Source: a virus | Direction: 5' to 3' (one strand) | IMG/VR virus record: IMGVR_UViG_3300032516_000014 | Coordinates: 1-64,000 of that record | Length of the DNA: 64,000 nucleotides | Shown: positions 8,990 through 17,700 of the stretch, in pieces | How the letters are laid out: every line of letters begins with the position of its first letter | Position numbering within the stretch: the stretch's first letter is position 1 | The notes under the pieces: model-generated | Seen by the model: the letters and a program-made list of their open reading frames with translations, nothing else | Told to the model about the DNA's origin: nothing | Database searches by the model: none | Position numbers and translations under genes: made by a program

Positions 8990-9624
8990 GCCAGCCTTTA
9001 TCCGCCGAACGCGAGCGCTTGTTGTTCCAGCGTTTGCCGGGCCTTCAGGGGCGCCGCGCGCTCGCGGAGTTGGCGGAGCATTTCATAGGCATGGCTCAGT
9101 CAGAAGCCTTGCGAATCGCAGGCGATCGAATGGATGAGTCGGAAGTGAAGAGCTTGGCCAGCTCGGTGTTGCTGCAAACACTGAAGGCCTTCAAACTAAG
9201 CCGGAACACTCGGTTTTCGGTCTATTTGCGCAAGGCGCTTTTCCAAGAGATCTCAAACCTGCGCGCCGACGCGTTCTTTCGGTCAGCCGATCGGGTTTGG
9301 TATGGCCGGACGCAAAGCGGAGGAGAACAAGGCAGCCGGCGCAATCCGTCCACGGGGACGATGATGCCGGTGTTTCACGGCGGGGACTCGGAGGGAGTTA
9401 ATCTGGTCACGATCTCTCGCGAATACTTGTATCCGATGATGCGGCTGCTACCTCGTGACGATCAACGTTTGTTGCGGGCGTATTTCTTCCGGGGCCTTAA
9501 CATCGTCCAGATTGCGGAACGTCGTCACGTCACCAAGCAAGCAATCTCTCTTCAGCTTCACAAAGCCTTAGACCGGCTGCGTAAGAAAATGGCTCATGCT
9601 CCCATATCCCTTAAAGACCTATGA
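8986..9624 (+). CDS. Sigma-70-like RNA polymerase sigma factor
   Basis: A 212-residue protein. A region-2-like helical segment spans about 45-100 (KSLASSVLLQTLKAFKLSRNTRFSVYLRKAL), where sigma factors bind core polymerase and the -10 element. A clear region-4 helix-turn-helix, LNIVQIAERRHVTKQAISLQ, lies near 170-195 and is followed by a basic helix. Size and layout match ECF-like or phage late sigma factors. No phage RNA polymerase is seen in this window, so it may redirect host polymerase to phage promoters. Coupled by ATGA at both ends within the replication operon. Confidence 0.82.
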   Translation: MSQPLSAERERLLFQRLPGLQGRRALAELAEHFIGMAQSEALRIAGDRMDESEVKSLASSVLLQTLKAFKLSRNTRFSVYLRKALFQEISNLRADAFFRSADRVWYGRTQSGGEQGSRRNPSTGTMMPVFHGGDSEGVNLVTISREYLYPMMRLLPRDDQRLLRAYFFRGLNIVQIAERRHVTKQAISLQLHKALDRLRKKMAHAPISLKDL

Positions 9625-10157
9625 ACATCGTCGCTCTTGATTTGGGCATTCACACCGGCTTCGCTCACAACGACGGCTTCCAATTTGACTCGGGCACCTG
9701 GGTATTCAAGGGCAAAGCTGACCGGGATCTTGATTATCGCGTCTCCGATTTTTACGGCAAGCTTTACCGGCTGCTTGAGCATCGCCTGGGATCGCCTATA
9801 TACGACTGGGTGGTGTTCGAGGACGTGCAGTTCTCGACCTACACGTATCAAACGCAACTCTGGGCGAGCTTCCGGGCGGCTATGTGGCTCGCGTGTTACC
9901 ACCGGGGGCTTCGCTGCAAAGGAGTCCCGGTCGGCACGTTGAAGAAGTTTGCCACTGGGCACGGCGGCGCGACGAAGGAAATGATGGCCGCCTGGGCAGT
10001 GAAACGGTTTGCGCCTCGGCTTTACCGGGGCAGCGATGGAACAGTGCGTAGTCAGGGAACCAATTTCAAGGTTGACGACAACGAGATTGATGCGATACAC
10101 TTGCACGATCTTGCGACGCATAACGAATTGTATTTGCTGAACCACAAACTCCCATGA
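9621..10157 (+). CDS. RuvC-like Holliday junction resolvase
   Basis: A 178-residue RNase H-fold protein. The first strand, NIVALDLGIHTGFA, carries Asp7. The second acidic position is in VVFEDVQ near 70. The C-terminal acidic cluster DDNEIDAIHL near 154-160 supplies the last carboxylates. This four-acid arrangement and length are typical of RuvC resolvases, which cut four-way junctions. In phages they resolve concatemers before packaging. Overlaps on both sides tie it to the sigma factor and the following gene. RuvC-like fold is clear; exact substrate is inferred. Confidence 0.82.
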   Translation: MNIVALDLGIHTGFAHNDGFQFDSGTWVFKGKADRDLDYRVSDFYGKLYRLLEHRLGSPIYDWVVFEDVQFSTYTYQTQLWASFRAAMWLACYHRGLRCKGVPVGTLKKFATGHGGATKEMMAAWAVKRFAPRLYRGSDGTVRSQGTNFKVDDNEIDAIHLHDLATHNELYLLNHKLP

Positions 10158-10729
10158 GCGATCAACCCGATGTCCGACCGACGCAGATTGTAACTGTGGA
10201 CGAGCAGGGGCAAACCTTGCATCAGATTGGCGCGCTGCTGGCAATTTGCGGGAGTCTCACGCCTTATGTAATCGAGCAGCACAACGAGAACCCGCACCGC
10301 AAAAAGGAATTGGACGGCGGGGTGCAGTGTTCGGTGGAATCCCTGTTGATCAACACGTGCGACCGGCTGGCTAAGATCGTGGGCGAGGATGCGCGGTGGG
10401 CCTTCGACGAGGTTGCAAACACCGCGAAGAAGCAAAAGTTTCTGGAGAACCTGGAGGCCAACCGGCAGCTTATGCAGTTGCAAGCTGTCTCCGTGGCGGA
10501 GAGTTTGCGGCCCAGTCACCGGGAAGAGCCCGGCATGTTCAAATTGAACGAAACCCTTTACGCGGCCTGCTCTGGTCCTCTGGAGGAGTGGCGATGGCGA
10601 ATGGTCGGCATTGGCCAGTCTCCTTCGGCGGCGCTGCGAGACTATGACCTTCGGCACATGGGGCAGCCGGCTTCCTCCCTCGAAGTGCTGGAAGTCTTGT
10701 TCCCTGAAAACCGCAAACGCAGGAAGTAG
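10154..10729 (+). CDS. Hypothetical replication-operon protein, 191 aa
   Basis: A mostly helical, soluble protein with no signal peptide or membrane segment. The middle holds charged helices (ANTAKKQKFLENLEANRQLMQLQ) and the tail is basic (ENRKRRK). No conserved catalytic motif seen. It is coupled by ATGA to the resolvase and followed two bases later by the phosphoesterase gene, so it may assist DNA processing. Family not recognised. Confidence 0.65.
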   Translation: MSDQPDVRPTQIVTVDEQGQTLHQIGALLAICGSLTPYVIEQHNENPHRKKELDGGVQCSVESLLINTCDRLAKIVGEDARWAFDEVANTAKKQKFLENLEANRQLMQLQAVSVAESLRPSHREEPGMFKLNETLYAACSGPLEEWRWRMVGIGQSPSAALRDYDLRHMGQPASSLEVLEVLFPENRKRRK

Positions 10730-10731
10730 CT

Positions 10732-11763
10732 ATGAAAAACAAATACCTCGACAAGCAGATTGCAGAAGTAGCGCGCAAAAATCCAAGTTGGGGCCGCGAC
10801 CGGATTGCCAAGGCATTAAATGCGCCGTATAGCACCGTGCGCAACGCACTGCGACGGCTTCAGGCAACGGCGGAAGCCAAGCCCGACAAGCCCTCTGAGT
10901 CTCTTGCGGTGCAAGTCGCGAAGAAAGCTCCCATCGAATTTGGGCGCCTGGGCCTGGAACACGTCGATGCGGGTGACTGGTTTCGCGTTGGCTTGGTGGC
11001 TGATACCCACTTGTGTTGCCAGGAAGAACGCCTTGAAGCGTTGCATTGTCAATACGATCTCTTCAAGTCGGAGGGGATCTCCAGCGTTTTACACGCCGGC
11101 AATTTGGTGGATGGTTGCGTGCCGAAGATCAACGGTGCCTCCGTGATTGTCAGCACCCCCGACGACCAGGCGCAATACGTGATCGACAACTACCCGACGC
11201 GAGCTGGTATTACAACGTATTACATTACCGGAGACGATCACGAGGGTTGGTGGATTAAGCAAGGGCTGAACTGGGGCATCATGCTGCAATACATGGCCAA
11301 GGCCCAAGCACGGGAAGATTTGCATTACATCGGGCACGTCGAAGCTGACGTGGAGATCATGGTCCCGGACACGGTGAAAAAGCCGGTGATCAAGATTCAG
11401 CACCCCGGCGGCGGGAGTTGCTACGCGCGCAGCTACGCGCCCCAACGCACCATCGAGAGTCTTGAAGGCGGGGAGAAGCCGGACGTGCTGGTCCAGGGGC
11501 ACTACCACGTCAACGGGTTTTGGAACGAGCGCAACGTGCACGTGATCACCCTGCCAGGATTCCAGGACCAGACGATCTTTGGTCGAAAGAAGCGTCTGCG
11601 TTTTGAAGTGGGCGGCGCGATCCTTGAATTCAAAGTCAACTCAGCCGGCGCGATCACCCGCTGCCGGTGCGAGTTCAACATGTTCTTCAACCGGGGGTAC
11701 TACAAAGCGTTTTTGCGCTCGGACAGAAAGCTGTTGAAAGGGCATCTGCGACTGACCGTGTGA
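10732..11763 (+). CDS. Calcineurin-like metallophosphoesterase with N-terminal HTH
   Basis: A 343-residue protein. Residues 5-45 form a helix-turn-helix (WGRDRIAKALNAPYSTVRNALRRL). The catalytic domain follows: ADTH (Asp91, His93), HAGNLVDG in place of the usual GDxxD, TGDDHEGW near 168 in place of GNHE, and GHYH near 257. This order of metal ligands defines calcineurin-like phosphoesterases such as SbcD/Mre11-type nucleases. The HTH suggests nucleic-acid targeting, so a DNA nuclease or phosphatase in replication or host takeover is likely. The Asn in the second motif is a normal bridging ligand position but the neighbouring Asp is shifted. It lies at the end of the replication operon. Confidence 0.8.
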   Translation: MKNKYLDKQIAEVARKNPSWGRDRIAKALNAPYSTVRNALRRLQATAEAKPDKPSESLAVQVAKKAPIEFGRLGLEHVDAGDWFRVGLVADTHLCCQEERLEALHCQYDLFKSEGISSVLHAGNLVDGCVPKINGASVIVSTPDDQAQYVIDNYPTRAGITTYYITGDDHEGWWIKQGLNWGIMLQYMAKAQAREDLHYIGHVEADVEIMVPDTVKKPVIKIQHPGGGSCYARSYAPQRTIESLEGGEKPDVLVQGHYHVNGFWNERNVHVITLPGFQDQTIFGRKKRLRFEVGGAILEFKVNSAGAITRCRCEFNMFFNRGYYKAFLRSDRKLLKGHLRLTV

Positions 11764-12332
11764 AGACGATCCTGCTAACGTATTACGACGACCGGCGGCG
11801 AGACATCGCCCAGGTTGCGGTCCCGGCGATGAAACGCTTTGCCGATGAGAATCAAATCGAGCTGGTCGCACTGGAGGAACCGACGTTGGCGAGCCCGATG
11901 GGGCACAAAATCCTCCTGGTCCTAAAGTTTCTGGAGCAGTGCGACCGCTTGATCTACGCGGACTCCGATGTTTTGTTTCAGAGACACGCAACCCTCCGGG
12001 ATCTGTTTCAGAAACCGGTGGGAGTCTCTCAAGACTACGCCGGCTTATGCACCGGCTTCATGACGTTTGTGCGAGCCGTGAAAGTAGTCGAGCTGGTGAC
12101 TCAGTGGAAGATCCAAGGAGCCCTGCCAATCCCCGGTCGGCCATTTCCGAGCGATCAACGCAGCTTCCAGAAGCTAGTTGCACGTTTGTCCGATGGTAAA
12201 GAATTGGTGGAAGAGCTTTCGCAGGACGTGGTGTCCAATCCATTAAGTTCCAAAATCGGCAGCCTGGCCCATCATTACTGGGCGCAGCATGCGTCCCAAG
12301 TTCTTGACCGAATGAGGCGTAGTTTGCGGTAA
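11760..12332 (+). CDS. Glycosyltransferase-like protein (GT-A fold, DxD)
   Basis: A 190-residue protein starting with GTG at 11760, which overlaps the stop of the phosphoesterase (GTGTGA). An ATG-type start further upstream would overlap by nearly 100 bases and adds no plausible domain. The protein begins KTILLTYYDDRRRD. The nucleotide-sugar/metal motif RLIYADSDVLFQ lies near residue 65, preceded by GHKILLVLKFLEQC, as in small GT8- or capsule-type transferases. Last gene of the plus operon, with a terminator 19 bases downstream. It probably transfers a sugar to phage DNA, virion protein or host surface. Target unknown. Confidence 0.62.
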   Translation: MKTILLTYYDDRRRDIAQVAVPAMKRFADENQIELVALEEPTLASPMGHKILLVLKFLEQCDRLIYADSDVLFQRHATLRDLFQKPVGVSQDYAGLCTGFMTFVRAVKVVELVTQWKIQGALPIPGRPFPSDQRSFQKLVARLSDGKELVEELSQDVVSNPLSSKIGSLAHHYWAQHASQVLDRMRRSLR

Positions 12333-12350
12333 CGCGACTGCCAAAAACGC

Positions 12351-12390
12351 AAGCCCGCGCGGGTAGAGGAACCGGCGCGGGCTTTTCCTT
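12351..12390 (+). terminator. Intrinsic terminator of the replication operon
   Basis: A 10-bp GC-rich stem, 12351-12360 (AAGCCCGCGC) with 12375-12384 (GCGCGGGCTT), and a 14-base loop, followed by TTCCTT. It lies 18 bases after the glycosyltransferase stop and faces the convergent late operon. Confidence 0.75.
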
Positions 12391-12404
12391 GTAGCATCAG
12401 AAAG

Positions 12405-12519
12405 TGGTGCCGCGAGCGGGAGTCGAACCCGCAGGACTGTTTGACTTGTCAGCTCGTTCACTGAGTCTATCCCGGAAGTGAACCTTCCAGAAAATCAAAG
12501 AGCCCGCGCCGGCCGCAGC
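12405..12519 (-). other. tRNA-like 3' half with intact T arm and CCA
   Basis: Read on the minus strand, the segment ends with a perfect T arm (GCGGG-TTCGACT-CCCGC), a 7-base acceptor strand TCGCGGC, discriminator A and encoded CCA at 12405. A matching 5' acceptor strand GCTGCGG exists at 12519-12513 (five Watson-Crick and two GU pairs), giving a 115-base element with a separate 7-bp hairpin at 12456-12483. A shorter cloverleaf of about 73 bases is possible but has two acceptor mismatches and poor D and anticodon stems. It may be a degenerate tRNA, an unusual long tRNA-like RNA, or an attachment-site remnant. No integrase is seen. Confidence 0.4.
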
Positions 12520-12562
12520 ATTCAAAGAACTGCGGACAAGCTACACCTGCACGCGGAAATTG

Positions 12563-13507
12563 TCAAACAACTATTTTTCGGATCAAGCTCTCGTAAAACG
12601 GAAGAGCGTTGTCTTCCCAGCGCCGGGGGTAGTTGAATTTGAAGAAGTCCCATTCGTAGTGCGTCTCGGGCCAGGTAACCCCAAACTGAAAAGACCGCCA
12701 GGGAAGAGCGAAAAGATCTTCATCAGAGATTGCGGGACGCTGAAAGATTTGCGTGAAGAGGTCCGCGCCGATCCGGGATATGAGCAACATCGTCGGGTGA
12801 GAAATCAACCAAAAGAGTTTCTCCCGTCGCAGGTGTGCCCGGACAAAAGGTTCAATGGGGGTGTCGCACTGGGCGTCTTTCTGCGCCATGCGGTTCATCG
12901 CTTCGGCGTGCCGGGTGGTAAACTGCGGGTCGAATTGCCCCTCGCGGAGGGCGCGCGCGATCTGATCGTGCGTTTGCCCGGCGCGTAGCAGCCGGCGGAC
13001 GTTCTCCAGGTCTTTTGGGATGTCGGTAACGGGAAAGATGCTGCTGAGAGAAGGCGCGTGCATGCGCAAGCGGCGCCCTGGGATCTCTGCGGCTACTTGA
13101 CTGCCGAACTGCTCTAGGAAAGGTTGGTGCGCCGGCCACGCATTCGAGACATAAAAGTCGGTGTGTTGAAAGAACGCATGCACGAGCGGCTGCGCGAGCA
13201 GGGTGGGGATGCGTTCGGGAAACTTCCAGCTCACGATGCCCCAGCAATTCATCTCCGGCGGGTTAGGGTAGAGTTCCTTCCAGTAGCGGAGCAACTGCCG
13301 CCCGTGGCAGGCGGTGTAAAGTCCGAGCGTGGGCCAGTTCGGGCGCCAGGGCTCTGACCACACGATTGAACGTGGATACCATTCGTCCGCCTGTGCGGGG
13401 GCGGTGAAGAATCGTATTTCTTCGGGGGTAGGCGCGCGAGCCAGCAGGGCAACGAAGACCTGGGTCACGCTCTCCGGGGTGGGGTGCTCGAAGTTCCAGA
13501 TGCTCAC
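12563..13507 (-). CDS. WcbI-like polysaccharide-modifying protein
   Basis: A 314-residue protein starting with GTG at 13507 in a GTGA overlap with the ParB-like gene. A longer in-frame start at 13561 would run into that gene. LYTACHGRQLLRYW near residue 65 resembles the nucleophile block of WcbI-type capsule biosynthesis proteins (GNCQxxxL). HAPSLSSIFPV near 155 and KLFWLISHPTMLLI near 250 resemble their other conserved blocks (FHP and hRLFYTxxHPT). WcbI proteins are thought to act as acetyl or acyl transferases on surface polysaccharide. Here it could alter host or virion glycans. Assignment rests on remembered motifs and is moderate. Confidence 0.5.
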   Translation of the reverse strand: MSIWNFEHPTPESVTQVFVALLARAPTPEEIRFFTAPAQADEWYPRSIVWSEPWRPNWPTLGLYTACHGRQLLRYWKELYPNPPEMNCWGIVSWKFPERIPTLLAQPLVHAFFQHTDFYVSNAWPAHQPFLEQFGSQVAAEIPGRRLRMHAPSLSSIFPVTDIPKDLENVRRLLRAGQTHDQIARALREGQFDPQFTTRHAEAMNRMAQKDAQCDTPIEPFVRAHLRREKLFWLISHPTMLLISRIGADLFTQIFQRPAISDEDLFALPWRSFQFGVTWPETHYEWDFFKFNYPRRWEDNALPFYESLIRKIVV

Positions 13508-13809
13508 GGGATCTCTTCCCTCACCGGGACGGTAGCCAGGTTGTATTTGTGCGCTGCCCAAAGCCGGTGGTGCCCGTCGCTCACAATTCGCCTGCCGTGG
13601 CGCCAGGTGATCAGGACTGGCGTGCGCACCCCGTATTGGCGCACCGAGGAGAGAAAGTGCCGCCAGGCTTCCGGGCAGGCTTGAAAGTGGCGCTGCTCGA
13701 TGTAGGCAAAAACTTCCCCCCAGTTACCCTCGTGGCATCCGCGGTAATCCACGGGGGAAGTGGACGCCAGGATCTCTGCAAGTGGGCGGGTTTCAAAAAG
13801 CGTTTGCAC
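13504..13809 (-). CDS. ParB-like nuclease-domain protein, 101 aa
   Basis: A short protein ending VLITWRHGRRIVSDGHHRLWAA and VPVREEIP, the characteristic ParB/Srx-fold strand with DGHHR. It lacks the HTH and dimer domains of chromosomal ParB, so partitioning is unlikely. Small ParB-fold proteins in phages are DNA-modifying, CTP- or nucleic-acid-binding accessory factors. The GTG start at 13809 has no visible ribosome site and lies just after the T tract of the upstream terminator, so expression may rely on read-through or an unseen promoter. The stop overlaps the GTG of the WcbI-like gene. Confidence 0.65.
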   Translation of the reverse strand: MQTLFETRPLAEILASTSPVDYRGCHEGNWGEVFAYIEQRHFQACPEAWRHFLSSVRQYGVRTPVLITWRHGRRIVSDGHHRLWAAHKYNLATVPVREEIP

Positions 13810-13810
13810 A

Positions 13811-13855
13811 ACAAAAACGCGCCAGGCAGGGCACCACCCCTGTTGGCCTGGCGCG
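13811..13855 (-). terminator. Intrinsic terminator at the end of the late operon
   Basis: On the minus strand, a 9-bp stem formed by 13855-13847 and 13826-13818 (CGCGCCAGG with CCTGGCGCG) is followed by TTTTTGTTGT. It lies downstream of the 228-residue gene and just before the ParB-like start. Confidence 0.7.
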
Positions 13856-13879
13856 GCTCAATACGAACCGGCGGACCTG

Positions 13880-14566
13880 TCAAACAGCCGGCTTGAGCAA
13901 AGAATTTACCAGATTCCCATACCCCGGCTTTGGTCGGGAGGTCGGGGAGGTCGGGGCCAGGTTCTTCAGCCGGCTTGCCAACAGCGCGTTTTGCGCCCCG
14001 GCGGGCACTGGGCGGCCCGGCATCGGGGAGGGGGACAACGAGGCACCCCCCGGGGTTGCGGCTTGTTCTTGGCCTGGTTGCGCTCCAATGGCGGGGGTTT
14101 CTTCGTCTCCTGCCGCGGCGCTATCGCCGAGCAGCGTGGAGATCGGAACAGCCACCTCGGTCAGTTTCCCGGCCTTGTCGGCGTCCTTGATTTGCTGGCC
14201 CGGGATTTTCTCCGGGTTGAAAAGCGCGTAAGTCGTTCCATCTAAGGCGCGATAGAGGTTCAAACCGATCGACATCACGTCGTGCATGCGGGCACCGATC
14301 TCCTGCACCACTGGGTTTTTCTCGTCCTCCGGTGTCGAGTAGGCTGCCGGCGGGGTGCCCGCAAAGATTGCCCGGACCGGCGGAAGATCCAGCACGTTCT
14401 CGGGATTCGCGGTCGGGTTCACCTGGGCAACCGTGTCCTCTCCGTAAATCGGGGCGCGCTGGGCCTGGCTATTGGTAGGCACGAGTGCCTGCACCGCGGC
14501 ATCGTTGATCTTCGAGCTCGGGGCGGGGGCGGTTGGGTCGAACAGATTAGGGCTTCCGGTGGGCAT
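13880..14566 (-). CDS. Pro/Ala-rich hypothetical protein, 228 aa
   Basis: Start taken at the ATG encoding MPTGSPNLF, which overlaps the preceding small gene by 20 bases. The first 100 residues are low-complexity (Pro, Ala, Asn). A short ordered segment around MHDVMSIGLNLYRALDGTTYAL could be helical, and the tail is again disordered. No family recognised. It is the last gene before the late terminator, downstream of the giant ejection-type protein, so it may be a minor virion or assembly component. Confidence 0.6.
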   Translation of the reverse strand: MPTGSPNLFDPTAPAPSSKINDAAVQALVPTNSQAQRAPIYGEDTVAQVNPTANPENVLDLPPVRAIFAGTPPAAYSTPEDEKNPVVQEIGARMHDVMSIGLNLYRALDGTTYALFNPEKIPGQQIKDADKAGKLTEVAVPISTLLGDSAAAGDEETPAIGAQPGQEQAATPGGASLSPSPMPGRPVPAGAQNALLASRLKNLAPTSPTSRPKPGYGNLVNSLLKPAV

Positions 14567-14747
14567 GGGGGCTTTCTTTCTTGGGACGCTTGTGATCATG
14601 CGCAAGCACATCTTCGAGTTGTTCGCCAGTGCCGAAGGTGGCGACGGCGTGCTCCCGGAACAGCGCGAGCTGTTGGGGGGTCATGGATTTCTGGATGTCT
14701 TCCCAGGTGATCCGCTTCCAGGTGCCGCGTTTCATAGGTTCGGGCAT
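14547..14747 (-). CDS. Small basic protein, 66 aa
   Basis: It begins one base after the stop of the giant gene (TGATATG). The protein has an amphipathic helix (ITWEDIQKSMTPQQLALFREHA) and a basic, His-rich tail (HDHKRPKKESPHAHRKP). Possible assembly or DNA-contact role, but no homology recognised. Alternative start at Met5. Confidence 0.55.
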   Translation of the reverse strand: MPEPMKRGTWKRITWEDIQKSMTPQQLALFREHAVATFGTGEQLEDVLAHDHKRPKKESPHAHRKP

Positions 14748-14748
14748 A

Positions 14749-17700
14749 TCATTTCGGGCGAATCTCTGCCTTCTCGGCGGATTGCGTAGCGGGTTTCACG
14801 GCGCCGGCTAAACGCTGACGCCGTTCCCACTCGTCCACCAGCACGCGATGCCAGTTTTTATCAACCCGGCGAAACCGATCATCGGTCACTAGACGCTGTA
14901 ACTCGGCGTCGGGCATCCCCTGCGACATCATCTTCTCATTCTGGCTCGCGCGCTTTGGCATAAAATTCGCCGAGTTAATATCGCCCAGGTCGAGGCCCAA
15001 GTCAAGGGGCTGTTCTGTCGGCGCGGCCCGGATCTCCAGCCGGCCAGTTTCCTCGTTTCGTTGCAGCTTTTTCAACGGCTCCTCGAAAGACGCCAGCTCT
15101 TCGCCGGCCCCCCGAGTCCACCCGCGCTCGCCCCACAGCTTCTTTTCCTGAAACCACATCAGGGCTTGCAGGTCGTCCGGCTGCATGTGCAACTCTTTTG
15201 CCGCCTTTGCAAATGCTTCCTGCGCGAACAAGAAGGCGGGATCGGTAATGCCGCCCTCGCTGCGGGGCAGCAATCGCCACGGAGATTTCGTCAGCCCGTC
15301 CCAGCCCAGGCGTTTCATCGTCCGGGAAGCCCACACGTCGATGGTCGCGCCGTGATCGGTGCCCGCCAGGTTTTTCGCAAACTGCTGCGTCTTGAGCCCC
15401 TGCACTTCCTCGGCCCAGGTGCCGGACAGCACCCGCAAAACCTGATCCGAGTTCTGGCCAAATTGTTTTTCGTTCTCGCGAACTAAGGAGAGCTCGCGGC
15501 TTTCGATCCACCACTCCTTCAGCGCAGCGTCGGAGGGCACGATGGTTGAGTTGTTCTCGCGCTGCCATTGCCGCAACAACCCGCCCGTTTCCAGCTTGGC
15601 ATAAGCCTTCTTGTATGAAGCGATCGCGTCGTCGAACTTGCCTTCCTTCCAGAGGTTATACGCTTCGAGAGCATACTTGAAGTTTTGGGCCACGTCAGTT
15701 CTCGCGCTGGTGGCCGCGAGCAACTGGGCGAAAGAAGTAACCTCGGCGTCAGTCTTGAAGTGCTCTTTGATCAGCCGGACGGTTTCTTGATACCAGGACT
15801 TGCCGGCGAGCACGTCTGGGTCAGCAATTGCGCGCGCTTCTTCGGCAATCTTCTTGGCGAATGCAGTCGTCTGGGCATCTTGACGCGCTGACTCTCCGCG
15901 GATTCCTTTGGCAGCTTGCCGGGACAAAGGCGAATCGTCGAACGTGTATTTCACCATGTTCACGAGGGGCTTGCCTTTGGCGTTGATAATGTATTCGCCT
16001 TCGGGGGTTCGCTTGAACAGGACGGGCACTGACTCCGGGTGGAATTCAACACGTTCCTGCGTTACGCGCCGAGCGTAATCCCGAGCAAAGGCTTGCGGGT
16101 CCGTCTCCGTTACCTCGGCCCCGAACTCTGCTTGCTCCGCGTCGCCTTTCTTCGGCTTGGGCATGAACGCGGCTCGTTGCGCGCCAGTGTCAGAAATGAG
16201 GGGGAGGTGATCCAACTTGTCGATGCCCTCATACTCCACCAGGTTTGCGGCGCCTCCATCGACAATCTTCATTTTGCCGTTGAGGATGTTGACCCGCATG
16301 TGGTCGATGTCGTCGAGGTTCTCGCGCACCAACTGGAAAATCTTGTCCTTCGCATCCGTGGTCCAGGCGTTCTCGGAAGCCTCGATCGCTAGCGTTCCGG
16401 TGCGAGGTTCGTAGCGAACGCGAATGAAGCCTTCTCGAATGGCCTTCTCTCGTTCAGCAATGTCGGGCACGTTTGCAAAGTCCGTGCCGTATTCCGCGTT
16501 GAGCTTAGCGCTATTACGGGCCAGCCAGTCCTCGTGCATGCTGCCCTGGATGGAGCGGAACTTTCCGTCGGGGTCGATCCACCCGGAGGTTTCCAGCTTC
16601 TCAGGTTCCTCCCGCCGGCCGCGCTTAGCCATCATTGCTGCTTCGGGCGGTTTGGGCAGCTCGGCTGGGATCGCGTTCTCTCCCTTCAACAACGCTTGCA
16701 CCGCCTTCGCAATCTGCGCGGGAGAGGTCAGAACGGTTTTCCCAGTGCCGCCCACCGGGATTGAGTGTCCGTAAGGGTCCTTCTCCGTGGGCACCGTGTC
16801 ATAAATCGCCTGCTGCTGGTTGAACTTCCCAAAAGCGATCGTGTTGTCCCGATGCTTCTGATCAGGCAGCGCATTCACGTCGATGCTTGTCTGCGTCGGG
16901 TCGTCCATCTTGAACACCCCCATAGCCGTCCCCGGAATTGCAAGCACGTCCTCGTATCGGTCGGCTACTTTTTGCACCGCCGCCGGAGTGAGTGCCTTCG
17001 TCAGCACGTTCTCGCTGGCCACGGTGACGATGTCCACTTTCTGATCTTTTCGATCCCACACCTTGCCGGCGCCGGTGAACGTCTGCCCAGAGCTGGTGCC
17101 CTCGCGAACCTTTGCAAGTTCGTCGGCGACTTCCTTCGATTTCTCAAACGCTTGCGGCATGAAGGCGCCGTGAAACTGCGCAACCCTTGACGAAGTGCGA
17201 CTGGGCAAGTGGCCGGCGCGATAAAACTCTTTGATGTCGTTGATAATTACCGTTGGATTCGTGACGGCCGGATAAACCCGGCTATCACGTGCGTAACCGT
17301 TTTGATCAACTAAATCAACAGCCACCTCCCCCCACTCATTTTTCAAACTCGGATCAGCGAAGAAACTTTCCAGCTTGCGATATTGTGCCTCAGAAGGTTC
17401 TTTGTTTGAGGAGATCTCCGCACCGGGTAACTCCGGCATGATTCGGATCGCGCCGGAATTGACAAACGCTGTCAGCCCGGATGTTTCACCGGAGTAACCC
17501 AATTTCCCAGCACCGGCTTTCTTCGATGCCGCCGCTATGAACGGGGTAAGCATGTTTTCTCCCACCGCTTCAGCAATCGAAGAGTGGTCGATCGTGCGTT
17601 TGTAATCTCCAGGCGGGGCATCGGGACCTTTGCCGGTGAAATCAAGCTGCGTGCCGTCGGGTAGTAGATAGCCGGTCTCCTTCCACTTCTCCGTGTCTCC

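Noticed and set aside
12405-12560. tmRNA
   Set aside because: Although the 3' end is tRNA-like, no tag-peptide frame or typical tmRNA 5' end was found on the minus strand.
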